DNA of 15,060 nucleotides, from the NCBI GenBank assembly GCA_043746555.1, contig JAYTQU010000156.1, forward strand, positions 1 to 15,060, given 5' to 3'. Made by a program: the position numbers and the translations under genes. Positions within the stretch are counted from its first letter, which is position 1, and each line of letters begins with the position of its first letter. Positions 6,553 through 14,079 of the stretch are shown piece after piece. Source of the DNA: CAZQYC01 sp043746555 (GTDB lineage: Bacteria; Pseudomonadota; Gammaproteobacteria; Steroidobacterales; Steroidobacteraceae). Below the pieces are notes generated by a model, which had not been told where the DNA came from, searched no databases, and was given only the letters and a program-made list of their open reading frames with translations.

Positions 6553-7485
6553 TCATCGGACTTGCAGACAATTCGCGACGCGCTCTTTGATGCGGGCGTT
6601 TGCGGATAGTTCAAGGCTATCGAACCATTCAAAGGCGGGCGAAGCGCGCAGCCAGATCAATTGACGGCGTGCCAGGTGACGAGTGGCGACTATTGCCTGA
6701 CGAACGGCTTCTTCCTGCGAATAAATGCCCGAAAAATAGCCGAATAACTGCCGATAACCAACCGCACGCAATGCCGGTAAATCGGGCGACAAATCCTTGC
6801 GAGCGAACAAACATCGCGCTTCCGCCAGGAAACCGCGAGCCATCATAAGCGCGAAACGCGCCGCGATGCGCTCGTAGAGCAAAGCACGATCGGTCGGCGA
6901 CCACACCAATGGGACATACTCGTGACTCGGGGTTTGTCTTACGCCTTCGGCCTGCAATTCACTCAAACGTCGGCCCGAAAGCCGGCAGACCTCCAGCGCG
7001 CGCTGAATGCGCTGCGCATCGTGGGGTAAAATTTTTTGCGCAGCAATGGGATCGATCTGCATGAGTTCGGCATGAAGCGCCGGCCACCCGATCCGTGACG
7101 CGCGTTCGTTCAACTCGGCGCGCACAGTCGGATTCGCTTCCGGCAAATCCGCGAGGCCTTGTGTCAGCGCTTTGAAATACAACATTGTCCCGCCGACCAG
7201 TATCGGCACTTTGTTCCGTGCACGAATCGCAACGATCAATCGTTCAACGTCACGCACAAACTGCCCAGCGGAATAGCGCTCGCTGGGCTCGATGATGTTG
7301 ACCAAGTGGTGCGGCACGCGCGCCAGAATTTCACAGGACGGCTTGCCGGTGCCGATGTCGAGACCGCGATAAACCATCGCCGAATCGACGCTGATAATTT
7401 CCAGTGGAAACGTTTGCACCAACTCCAAAGCCAAATCGGTCTTACCGGCTGCGGTTGGACCCATGAGTAATATCACCGGAGGCAT
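6553..7485 (-). CDS. miaA: tRNA dimethylallyltransferase MiaA
   Basis: MiaA (310 aa) transfers a dimethylallyl group to N6 of adenosine 37 in tRNAs reading UNN codons. I choose ATG 7485, giving MPPVILLMGPTAAGKT. An earlier ATG at 7560 is in frame but would lie deep inside mutL and add a non-family extension. The P-loop GPTAAGKT is at residues 9-16, followed by VDSAMVYRGLDIGTGKPS (33-50), which binds the tRNA and substrate. PHHLVNIIEPSERYSAGQF, VGGTMLYFKAL and the PHDAQRIQRALEVCRLSGR region also match the family. The start shares one base with the mutL stop (TAATG), indicating translational coupling. The mutL-miaA-hfq order is typical of gammaproteobacteria. Confidence 0.97.
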   Translation of the reverse strand: MPPVILLMGPTAAGKTDLALELVQTFPLEIISVDSAMVYRGLDIGTGKPSCEILARVPHHLVNIIEPSERYSAGQFVRDVERLIVAIRARNKVPILVGGTMLYFKALTQGLADLPEANPTVRAELNERASRIGWPALHAELMQIDPIAAQKILPHDAQRIQRALEVCRLSGRRLSELQAEGVRQTPSHEYVPLVWSPTDRALLYERIAARFALMMARGFLAEARCLFARKDLSPDLPALRAVGYRQLFGYFSGIYSQEEAVRQAIVATRHLARRQLIWLRASPAFEWFDSLELSANARIKERVANCLQVR

Positions 7486-9266
7486 TATCTGCCCCGCATG
7501 AATAGCCGATCCAACTCCGCCATACTGACATGTGTCCATGTGGGCCTGCCGTGATTGCATTGATCGGCGCGAACCGTGCGCTCCATTTCGCGGAGCAACG
7601 CGTTCATCTCGGCAACTGTCAACGCGCGATTCGCGCGTACCGCGTCATGACACGCGATTGTCCCGAGCACTTCGTTCAATGCTTCGTCGATGCGCCTCGT
7701 GGTCCCGTGTTCGCGCAACTCCCCAAGCAATTGCTGCAACAGTTCCATTGCATCGAATCGACCCAGAAGCGCGGGCACTTCTAAAATGCGAATGCTGGTC
7801 GGACCGAAGCGTTCGATGCGCAAACCTGCTCGTGCAAATAGCACAGCATGCTCTTCCGCTAGCTCCGCATCGGCGGCCGACACGTTGACCGAAATCGGCA
7901 CCAGTAACGGTTGAGTCGGTAGGTTTCCCGCGCTCGCTTGCGCCTTCATGCGTTCGTAAGTCGTGCGTTCGTGCGCAGCATGCATGTCGACCAAAATGAG
8001 TCCATCGCTTGCTTGCGCAAGAATATAGACACCATGCAGTTGTGCGATAGCGTAACCGAGTGGCGGAACGGACGAGGCTATTTCACCCCCCGCAGGTTGA
8101 ACCATTTCGTTCGAAATGCTGGGTGATAAAGAAAAGGTTGCTTGCGCAGAATTTCCAGTCGCCGCGTAGCTCGGACCCCGTGACGGCCACATCGGAATCG
8201 AACCCGCATCGCTCACGCCGGAAAAATGCGTCGGTGCTTGCTGATAGTTGGTAGCGCCCGGTCGCGTTTCGCAGAGCACGTTTTCGACGGTTCGGAAAAT
8301 AAAATCGTGCACGCGGCGACCGTCGCGAAAACGCACTTCGAGCTTCGCGGGATGCGCGTTGACATCGACCTGCGTGGGATCGAGTTCCACAAATAAAAGA
8401 TATGCCGGATAGCGCCCATGAAAGAGCACATCTTGATACCCCATACGCACCGCGTTACCGAGCATTCGATCACGCAGCATGCGACCGTTGAGATAGAGAT
8501 ATTGCAGGTCGGCTTGCGCACGCGCCGCGGTCGGCAACCCAATCCAGCCTGAAAGTTTCATATCCGCTACTTGATGTTCGATACACAGCGAATTGGCAAC
8601 AAACTCCTCGCCCATAACTTGCGCGACTCGCTGACTGCGCTCGGCGTCGTTCGTTGCGCGTGGATAGTCGACCAGTACGCGTCGATTGCTTGTGACCTTG
8701 AAACCGACGTCGAAGCGCGCTAGCGCCAACCGCTCGATCATCCTCAATAGGTGTTGCAGCTCGGTGCGTTCGGTGCGCAAAAACTTGCGGCGCGCCGGCA
8801 CGTTGAAAAACAAATCCGCCACATCGATGGTCGTTCCGACCGCATGCGGACTGGGCGCCGGATCGGAAAACAGGCCATTGTCCGCGTTCACCGCGTAACC
8901 CACTTCGTGCATCGATGTTCGCGACACCACGCGCATGCGCGAGACCGAGGCAATACTCGGCAATGCCTCGCCGCGAAAGCCCATGGTTAGTACATTTTCG
9001 AGATCGTCGATGTTGGCGATCTTGCTGGTTGCGTGACGCGCCAGCGCCAATGTGAGTTCGTCGCGTTCGATGCCGCAGCCGTCGTCGGTCACGCGACAGC
9101 GGCGAATACCGCCTGCTTCGATATCGATCGTAATTTGCGTCGCGCCCGCATCAAGACTGTTTTCTACTAATTCTTTGACTACCGATGCCGGTCGTTCGAC
9201 GACTTCGCCCGCCGCGATTTGGTGTACGAGTTGCTCGGAAAGAATGCGAATGGGCCGTGTGGACAT
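7485..9266 (-). CDS. mutL: DNA mismatch repair protein MutL (endonuclease-type C-terminus)
   Basis: MutL (593 aa) links mismatch recognition by MutS to strand incision. The N-terminal GHKL ATPase shows Glu35-Asn36 in KELVENSLDAG (31-41), DDGCGI (61-66), RHATSK (77-82) and GFRGEAL (96-102). A poorly conserved Ser/Pro/Gly-rich linker (about 335-400) precedes the dimerisation domain. That domain has DMHAAHERTTYE (427-438), matching the metal-binding endonuclease pattern DQHA(X)2E(X)4E except for Met in place of Gln. It also has ACHDAVRA (538-545), CNHGRP (570-575) and a QPLLVP clamp-binding-like motif (452-457). This suggests a nicking MutL and a MutH-independent pathway, as in Pseudomonas. There is no Shine-Dalgarno; a -10-like TATTCT sits 7 nt before the ATG. 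Confidence 0.98.
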   Translation of the reverse strand: MSTRPIRILSEQLVHQIAAGEVVERPASVVKELVENSLDAGATQITIDIEAGGIRRCRVTDDGCGIERDELTLALARHATSKIANIDDLENVLTMGFRGEALPSIASVSRMRVVSRTSMHEVGYAVNADNGLFSDPAPSPHAVGTTIDVADLFFNVPARRKFLRTERTELQHLLRMIERLALARFDVGFKVTSNRRVLVDYPRATNDAERSQRVAQVMGEEFVANSLCIEHQVADMKLSGWIGLPTAARAQADLQYLYLNGRMLRDRMLGNAVRMGYQDVLFHGRYPAYLLFVELDPTQVDVNAHPAKLEVRFRDGRRVHDFIFRTVENVLCETRPGATNYQQAPTHFSGVSDAGSIPMWPSRGPSYAATGNSAQATFSLSPSISNEMVQPAGGEIASSVPPLGYAIAQLHGVYILAQASDGLILVDMHAAHERTTYERMKAQASAGNLPTQPLLVPISVNVSAADAELAEEHAVLFARAGLRIERFGPTSIRILEVPALLGRFDAMELLQQLLGELREHGTTRRIDEALNEVLGTIACHDAVRANRALTVAEMNALLREMERTVRADQCNHGRPTWTHVSMAELDRLFMRGR

Positions 9267-9344
9267 GGCCCGCAGAATACCAAGCAGAATAGCAAATCGC
9301 GAATAGCCGACGCAGCGGTCGGCAAAGAAACAGTTTGCCGGTTG

Positions 9345-10667
9345 TTATTGCGACATGCCGCCCGCGATGATGGTCGCCATCGAACTGCGATCTTGTCTGT
9401 CGCGTTGTTGATGGCGTTCTTGGGCGACTCTTTGCGCCACCAACGTCCCCGGCGGCGGATTGTCGTAGAAGTAATTTCGCACGCCGGTGAAGATTGCATC
9501 GGCCAATCGTTGCTGATGTCGCGAGTTTCTGAGTTTCGCCTCTTCGCGAGGATTGCTGATGAAAGCCGTCTCGATCAGCATCGACGGCATGTCGGGCGAG
9601 GTCAGCACTTTGAGACTGGCCTGCTTAACACCGTTGTCCAAAACATCGCCGACTCGGTCCAACTGCGCGAGCACTTTATCCGCGGCTTGAATGCTCGCCG
9701 TCATGCTCGCGCCTTGCGAGAGATCGAGCAGCACCGACGCCACCATGTCGTTTTTGGTATCGAGCATTGAACCGCCCATTAGGTCTGCGGCGTTTTCACG
9801 GTCCGCGAGCATGCGGGATGCTTCGTTATTAGCGCGACCGGCGGATAGAACATACACCGACGATCCCGATACACTGCGATCGCGGACTGAATCGGCGTGG
9901 ATTGAAATGAATAGATCGGCTTTTTGCTTCTTGGCCCGCACGATGCGTTCACGGAGCGGCACAAAGTAATCGGCATCGCGCGTCAGGATCGCTGTCATCC
10001 CCGGTTCGGCATCGATCGATTCTTTCAACTTACGCGCAATCGCCAGCGTGACATCTTTCTCGCGAGTCCCATTGCGGCCGCTTGCACCCGGATCTTGGCC
10101 GCCATGTCCCGCATCGATGGCAATCACCAGAGCGCGACCGGCGTTCTCTTTCGGCAATGACTTCACGGGTTGCGTTGGCGTTGGCGTTGGCGTTGTAGTC
10201 GCCGGCGACGGCGAGGTCGCTGCGACCGACACTTCTGCCGCAATCATTTTTCCAGGCGGTGCCATATCCACGACCAAGCGATGACTCATGCCATCCGCCG
10301 GTGCGAGCGCAAAGCTGCGCGACTCCACTGGCTGCGAAACTTCGAGCACGATGCGCAGCACGCCGTTGCCGCGCTCGGCGGAACGAAATTCTTTGACCAT
10401 CCCGATCGCAACTGGCCAGTCGCCATTCGGTAAATCGAGCCGCGCGTCGGCGAGATCAATCACTACTCGCTCGGGACTATGTAGCGTGAATACTTGCTCG
10501 CTCGCGGCGGCGGAAAGATCGAACACGATCCGTGTGGTATCGCCATTGGCCGACATTCTAACTTCTTGCACCACCGACTTAGTCGCAGCTAACGCCCCTA
10601 CCGCATTGAAGCTCGCCATCGTTACCAGCAACAACGCGATCCGGCTTTTTGCAGAAGATCGATTCAT
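9345..10667 (-). CDS. amiB: N-acetylmuramoyl-L-alanine amidase, AmiB/AmiC type
   Basis: A periplasmic amidase (440 aa) that cleaves the amide bond between N-acetylmuramic acid and L-alanine to split septal peptidoglycan. Residues 1-28 form a signal peptide (basic start, hydrophobic core, GALAA). An AMIN domain (about 32-140) targets it to the septum. A Thr/Pro-rich linker (157-168) follows, then the Amidase_3 domain from about 178. Zinc ligands are His188 (DAGHGG), Glu203 (REKDVTLAI) and His257 (SIHADS), and catalytic Glu366 is in LIETAFISNP. The insert around 283-320, with many acidic and Ala residues, is where AmiB enzymes carry the self-inhibitory helix released by EnvC. There is no LysM domain. 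It lies directly before mutL as in E. coli. AmiB and AmiC are not separable from sequence alone. Confidence 0.94.
   Translation of the reverse strand: MNRSSAKSRIALLLVTMASFNAVGALAATKSVVQEVRMSANGDTTRIVFDLSAAASEQVFTLHSPERVVIDLADARLDLPNGDWPVAIGMVKEFRSAERGNGVLRIVLEVSQPVESRSFALAPADGMSHRLVVDMAPPGKMIAAEVSVAATSPSPATTTPTPTPTQPVKSLPKENAGRALVIAIDAGHGGQDPGASGRNGTREKDVTLAIARKLKESIDAEPGMTAILTRDADYFVPLRERIVRAKKQKADLFISIHADSVRDRSVSGSSVYVLSAGRANNEASRMLADRENAADLMGGSMLDTKNDMVASVLLDLSQGASMTASIQAADKVLAQLDRVGDVLDNGVKQASLKVLTSPDMPSMLIETAFISNPREEAKLRNSRHQQRLADAIFTGVRNYFYDNPPPGTLVAQRVAQERHQQRDRQDRSSMATIIAGGMSQ
10173..10195. repeat. Hexanucleotide tandem repeat in the amidase linker
   Basis: TTGGCG is repeated three times (10175-10192) with partial copies on both sides. 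It encodes the Thr-Pro repeats of the linker between the AMIN and amidase domains. Because the unit is six bases, changes in copy number would only lengthen or shorten the linker. Confidence 0.6.
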
Positions 10668-10675
10668 GGGGTGCG

Positions 10676-10705
10676 AATGTACCCTGATTGAAGGCTCGAT
10701 TTCAA
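10676..10705 (-). promoter_or_regulatory. Candidate sigma-70 promoter for the amidase gene
   Basis: TTGAAA (10705-10700, 5 of 6 to -35) and TACATT (10681-10676, 4 of 6 to -10) are separated by 18 nt in the 43-nt gap between tsaE and amiB. The -10 ends 8 nt before the ATG, so a transcript from here would have almost no leader. No Shine-Dalgarno is present. Confidence 0.4.
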
Positions 10706-10710
10706 TAAAA

Positions 10711-11259
10711 TTATGAAGATACAGACTGTTCGTCGGCTAATGCCTGAAGACTCGTCGCCAACCCTTTGCCTGTAATCGTACCTGCTTGAATCAGCAGAAG
10801 ACGATCGGTGCCACTCTCGTCTGACGGATACCGCAACGTCAGTGCCACATCGGGCGTCGGCAATGCGCCAATACCCCGCTCCGCCCATTCGATCAACAAT
10901 ACCGCTCCGGGGAGCAATAAATCGCGTAATGCGAGCATTTCGAGTTCGCGAGCATCGGCCAGGCGATACAAGTCGAGGTGATAGATCGTTCGCTCGCCGA
11001 ACTCATACGGCTCTATCAACGTGTAGGTTGGACTACGAATCGCGCCGCTCACACCAAGCGCGCAAAGAAATCCCCCGACGAAAGTCGTTTTGCCCGCGCC
11101 TAATTCACCGTTAAGTGCAATCACGACAGGGGCGTTGTTGGTTACATCGGTACTTGCGTCGGCGCGCAAACGCGAAATGGCTTGCGCCAACGCCGCGCCG
11201 ATCGCTCGCGTTTCGTTGGCCGAGTGACTGACTCGAGTGAGTTGCGAAGCGTCATTCAT
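10711..11259 (-). CDS. tsaE: TsaE, ATPase of the tRNA t6A synthesis complex
   Basis: TsaE (182 aa) works with TsaB and TsaD in adding threonylcarbamoyl to adenosine 37 of ANN-decoding tRNAs. It is the small ATPase that resets the complex. Walker A GELGAGKTT is at residues 51-59, SPTYTL at 76-81, HLDLYRL at 94-100 and LIEWAERG at 122-129, all hallmarks of the YjeE family. The protein has a longer linker than usual near 30-44 (RLRADASTDVTNN), which makes it larger than the E. coli protein of about 150 aa. The start ATG overlaps the end of nnr by 8 nt and no Shine-Dalgarno is evident, so translation is probably coupled to nnr. Confidence 0.96.
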   Translation of the reverse strand: MNDASQLTRVSHSANETRAIGAALAQAISRLRADASTDVTNNAPVVIALNGELGAGKTTFVGGFLCALGVSGAIRSPTYTLIEPYEFGERTIYHLDLYRLADARELEMLALRDLLLPGAVLLIEWAERGIGALPTPDVALTLRYPSDESGTDRLLLIQAGTITGKGLATSLQALADEQSVSS

Positions 11260-12742
11260 CGCGATTTACGCAGGCCGGTAATTGCGCAAAAAGATCGCTC
11301 GCAATCACACCGCGCTCGATGCTGCTTCCCAAATTCGCCGCCGCCAGGTCACCCGCCATCGCGTGCGCCAGCACACCCGCACGAGCGGCCATCCAAGCGT
11401 CCTTCATTTGCGCAAGCAGTCCCGCGATGACGCCCGTCAACACGTCGCCCATTCCCGGCGTTGCCATCGCTGGATTGCCGCGATCGCAAATCGCCGGTAG
11501 CTCGTTTTCAAGTGCGATCAAGGTATTCGCTCCCTTCAAAACAACGATGCCACCATATTTTTTTTCGAGCATCTGCACCGACGCCAATCGATCCTGCTGA
11601 ATAGCGCTACTACTCGATGCCAGCAAACGAGCCGCTTCTCCCGGATGTGGCGTGAGTATCCAATTGCTTTGTTTGCGCGGTTGCAACGAAAGCAAATTCA
11701 ATGCGTCGGCATCGACGATCAAGGGTTTATCACTTTGCAATGCACAGTCGAACAATTTTCGCGCCCACTCATCTTGGCCAAGCCCTGGACCGATCGCGAT
11801 GACATCGGCGCGTGCTATCAACGGTTGCAATTCATCCACAACATCGACGGCACGAACGATCAACTCGGGACGCTCGGTCACTATCGCAGCGACATTTTCA
11901 AAACGCGTCGCCACCGTGACCAATCCCGCGCCGACACGCAAACACGCTTCGCCGGCAAGACGCGCCGCACCCGCCATACCGATTCCACCGCCAATCACCA
12001 GTACCTGACCGTTCGATCCTTTGTGAGCCAGTCGCGAACGTCGAGGCAATACGGATTGCAACCACTGCTCATCGAGACGCCGCGCGGTCATTTCAACTTT
12101 GGTGTCGGTTGAAATTTCGAGATCGTCGAACTCCAACTCGCCGATATGATCCGGCGCAACGCCAAGATAGAATCCAAGCTTCAAGCCGACCAATGCGATC
12201 GTGCAATTCGCCGTGATTGCCGAACCCAATACCAATCCCGTGTCCGCATCAATTCCGCTGGGAATATCGAGCGCTAGGATCGGTGCCGACGCTGCATTCA
12301 TCGCTTGCACCCGCTTGCTCAACATCGCATCGAGCGGCCGCGATAATCCGGTACCGAAGATCGCATCGACAATGACTTCGGCGCGCTCGACAACACTATC
12401 GAGCCACGCTATCGCCTGCCCACCGGCGGCAACAAAATCTCGGTACGCAGTCAGCGCATCGCCGCGTAACGAATTCGGTTCGAACAAGGCAAACGTGGTC
12501 ACCTTCATTCCCGCTTGCCGCGCCAAGCGCGCGAGCACATAACCATCGCCCGCGTTATTTCCCGACCCGCACACGACAACGATGTGCTTTGCTTTAGGCC
12601 AGCGACGCCGCAACGCCCGGAGCGCTGCCGATCCTGCGCGAGTCATTAACGTGTAGCCGGGAATCGCCAGTTGCTCGATGGCATAGCGATCCAGCGCACG
12701 AACTTGGGCAGCCGAATAAATTGCGGTGGGAAGATTCGCCAT
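11252..12742 (-). CDS. nnr: Bifunctional NAD(P)HX epimerase / ADP-dependent dehydratase
   Basis: Nnr (496 aa) repairs hydrated NADH and NADPH: the N-terminal half epimerises R- and S-NAD(P)HX and the C-terminal half dehydrates the S form using ADP. I start it at ATG 12742 (MANLPTAIYSAAQVRALD). An ATG three codons upstream overlaps the -10 sequence. The epimerase half has GSGNNAGDGY (59-68), VDAIFGTGL (125-133) and LDIPSGIDADTG. The kinase-like dehydratase half has HKGSNG (240-245), GPGLG (318-322), DADALNLL (344-351), TPHPGEAARL (364-373), KGANT (403-407) and GMGDVLTG (430-437), whose Asp is the expected catalytic base. The gene is divergent from queG with only 32 bp between start codons. Confidence 0.96.
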   Translation of the reverse strand: MANLPTAIYSAAQVRALDRYAIEQLAIPGYTLMTRAGSAALRALRRRWPKAKHIVVVCGSGNNAGDGYVLARLARQAGMKVTTFALFEPNSLRGDALTAYRDFVAAGGQAIAWLDSVVERAEVIVDAIFGTGLSRPLDAMLSKRVQAMNAASAPILALDIPSGIDADTGLVLGSAITANCTIALVGLKLGFYLGVAPDHIGELEFDDLEISTDTKVEMTARRLDEQWLQSVLPRRSRLAHKGSNGQVLVIGGGIGMAGAARLAGEACLRVGAGLVTVATRFENVAAIVTERPELIVRAVDVVDELQPLIARADVIAIGPGLGQDEWARKLFDCALQSDKPLIVDADALNLLSLQPRKQSNWILTPHPGEAARLLASSSSAIQQDRLASVQMLEKKYGGIVVLKGANTLIALENELPAICDRGNPAMATPGMGDVLTGVIAGLLAQMKDAWMAARAGVLAHAMAGDLAAANLGSSIERGVIASDLFAQLPACVNRDE

Positions 12743-12749
12743 GCCGAAC

Positions 12750-12755
12750 ATTATA
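12750..12755 (-). promoter_or_regulatory. Consensus -10 element for nnr
   Basis: A perfect TATAAT on the minus strand ends 7 nt before the nnr ATG (12742). The best -35-like sequence, CTGACA (5 of 6), is 20 nt upstream and lies inside queG. With the usual discriminator length the transcript would begin at or next to the start codon, making nnr leaderless. No Shine-Dalgarno precedes the ATG. Confidence 0.55.
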
Positions 12756-12766
12756 CGGATCGTATA
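12752..12766. promoter_or_regulatory. Dyad shared by the nnr and queG promoters
   Basis: TATACG (12752-12757) and CGTATA (12761-12766) are a perfect inverted repeat separated by GAT. The dyad supplies most of the -10 element of each divergent gene. It may simply reflect the two -10 boxes, or it may also be an operator. Strict arms are only 6 bp, so the operator reading is speculative. Confidence 0.45.
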
Positions 12767-12768
12767 CT
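12763..12768 (+). promoter_or_regulatory. -10 element for queG
   Basis: TATACT (5 of 6) is followed by the 6-nt discriminator GGACGC and then the queG ATG at 12775, so the A of the start codon is the expected transcription start. No good -35 lies at 16-19 nt, and no Shine-Dalgarno is present. A leaderless transcript is the simplest reading. Confidence 0.5.
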
Positions 12769-12774
12769 GGACGC

Positions 12775-13899
12775 ATGTCAGCGGATTCCTTAACAAGCGC
12801 CGAATCAGCCGCGTTGGTGGTGGCCATCAAAAATTGGGGCCGGGAACTTGGCTTCCAACAAGTTGGAATCGCAAATATCGAACTCAACCAGGATGCTCAA
12901 TGCTTGCGCGAGTGGCTCGCCCGCGAACATCACGGTGCAATGGCGTACATGGCGCGCCACGGCGACAAGCGCTGGCAGCCGGATAAGCTCATCCCTGGAA
13001 CACTGCGCGCAATTTCAGTCCGCATGGACTATTGGCCTTCCGACGCGCGCGATGCCGATGAAGTGCTGGACGATGCACAGCTTGGTTACGTCTCTCGTTA
13101 CGCGCTCGGTCGCGACTATCACAAATTACTTCGCGCTCGCTTGCAACAACTCGCCGACAGGATCACCGCACAGATCGAAGTGCATGACTGCGAAACACAC
13201 GGCTATCGCGTCTTCGTCGACAGTGGACCGGTGCTGGAAAAAGCCTTAGCGAGAAACGCCGGGCTCGGCTGGATCGGCAAACACACGAACCTCCTTCACC
13301 GCGATGCCGGTTCGTATTTTTTCTTAGGCGAAATTCTCACCAACTTGCCGCTACCCAGCGACGAACCCGTCAGCGCCCACTGCGGTTCGTGTACAGCTTG
13401 CATCGACGTGTGTCCAACCAAGGCCATCGTCGCGCCATACCAACTCGATGCGCGTCGTTGCATCTCCTATCTCACGATTGAATTGCGTGAATCGATTCCC
13501 GTCGAATTTCGCAAAGCCATCGGCAATCGCATCTACGGCTGCGACGATTGCCAACTAATCTGTCCATGGAACAAATACGCGCAACCGACAATGGAACCCG
13601 ATTTCAGGCCGCGTCATGGACTCGATCGATCGCAGCTCGTTGCACTATTTGCATGGAGCGAAGAAGAATTTCTAAAACGCACCGAGGGCAGCGCGATTCG
13701 CCGCATCGGGTACGACTGTTGGCTAAGGAATATTGCCGTCGCACTCGGCAATGCGCCGACATCGCCTCAGGTGATAGCCGCACTAGCCGCACGACAGCAA
13801 CATCCTTCGACCTTGGTGCGTGAACACGTCGATTGGGCGCTTTCTCAGCACGTTCAAAAATCAGAGCCGCTAGACGTACCGCGTGAGATTCTTGCGTAG
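12775..13899 (+). CDS. queG: Epoxyqueuosine reductase QueG
   Basis: QueG (374 aa) reduces epoxyqueuosine to queuosine at position 34 of tRNAs with GUN anticodons, using cobalamin and two [4Fe-4S] clusters. I use ATG 12775 (MSADSLTSAE); the frame is open upstream but only through the nnr promoter, and the start aligns with family N-termini. The cobalamin-binding half includes GYVSRYALGRDYHKLLR (104-120) and FVDSGPVLEKALARNAGLGWIG (147-168), whose Asp149 is the likely proton donor. The ferredoxin part has CGSCTACIDVCP (203-214), RRCISYL (227-233) and CDDCQLICPWN (256-266). GSAIRRIG (305-312) and the HEAT-like C-terminus (about 315-360) bind tRNA in known structures. All cluster cysteines are present. 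Confidence 0.97.
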   Translation: MSADSLTSAESAALVVAIKNWGRELGFQQVGIANIELNQDAQCLREWLAREHHGAMAYMARHGDKRWQPDKLIPGTLRAISVRMDYWPSDARDADEVLDDAQLGYVSRYALGRDYHKLLRARLQQLADRITAQIEVHDCETHGYRVFVDSGPVLEKALARNAGLGWIGKHTNLLHRDAGSYFFLGEILTNLPLPSDEPVSAHCGSCTACIDVCPTKAIVAPYQLDARRCISYLTIELRESIPVEFRKAIGNRIYGCDDCQLICPWNKYAQPTMEPDFRPRHGLDRSQLVALFAWSEEEFLKRTEGSAIRRIGYDCWLRNIAVALGNAPTSPQVIAALAARQQHPSTLVREHVDWALSQHVQKSEPLDVPREILA

Positions 13900-13914
13900 G
13901 CATGCAGCCGACGT

Positions 13915-13990
13915 GAAGGTATTTGAATGTTGAAAGACGTTTCTACTGCAAGCATCCGTGCTCGCTTCCGAAACAACATTCAAATCCTTC
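13915..13990. repeat. Long inverted repeat after queG (76-nt stem-loop)
   Basis: The left arm GAAGGTATTTGAATGTTG (13915-13932) and right arm CAACATTCAAATCCTTC (13974-13990) are complementary over 17 bp with a single bulged T in the left arm. They enclose 41 nt with no strong structure of their own. No U-run follows on the plus strand. It lies 16 nt after the queG stop, between convergent genes. A factor-dependent or bidirectional terminator, a small MITE-like element or a structured RNA are all possible. I found no clear target-site duplication. Confidence 0.7.
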
Positions 13991-14079
13991 TGACATCGAA
14001 CAAAGGAACGCATTTATTCCTGGGCCAAGACGATCGGCACAACTAGAACGACGATACTAAAACGCCCATCGCGCGATAT

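Noticed and set aside
7486..7560. Upstream extension of miaA to an ATG at 7560
   Set aside because: The 25 extra residues overlap mutL and do not resemble MiaA; the ATG at 7485 forms a TAATG junction and places the P-loop correctly.
12721..12774. Upstream extension of queG to a TTG at 12721
   Set aside because: It would run through the nnr start and both -10 elements and adds residues absent from the family; ATG 12775 aligns with known QueG starts.
14006..14023. Short inverted repeat AGGAA/TTCCT in the queG downstream gap
   Set aside because: A 5-bp AT-containing stem with an 8-nt loop is expected by chance and has no T-run.
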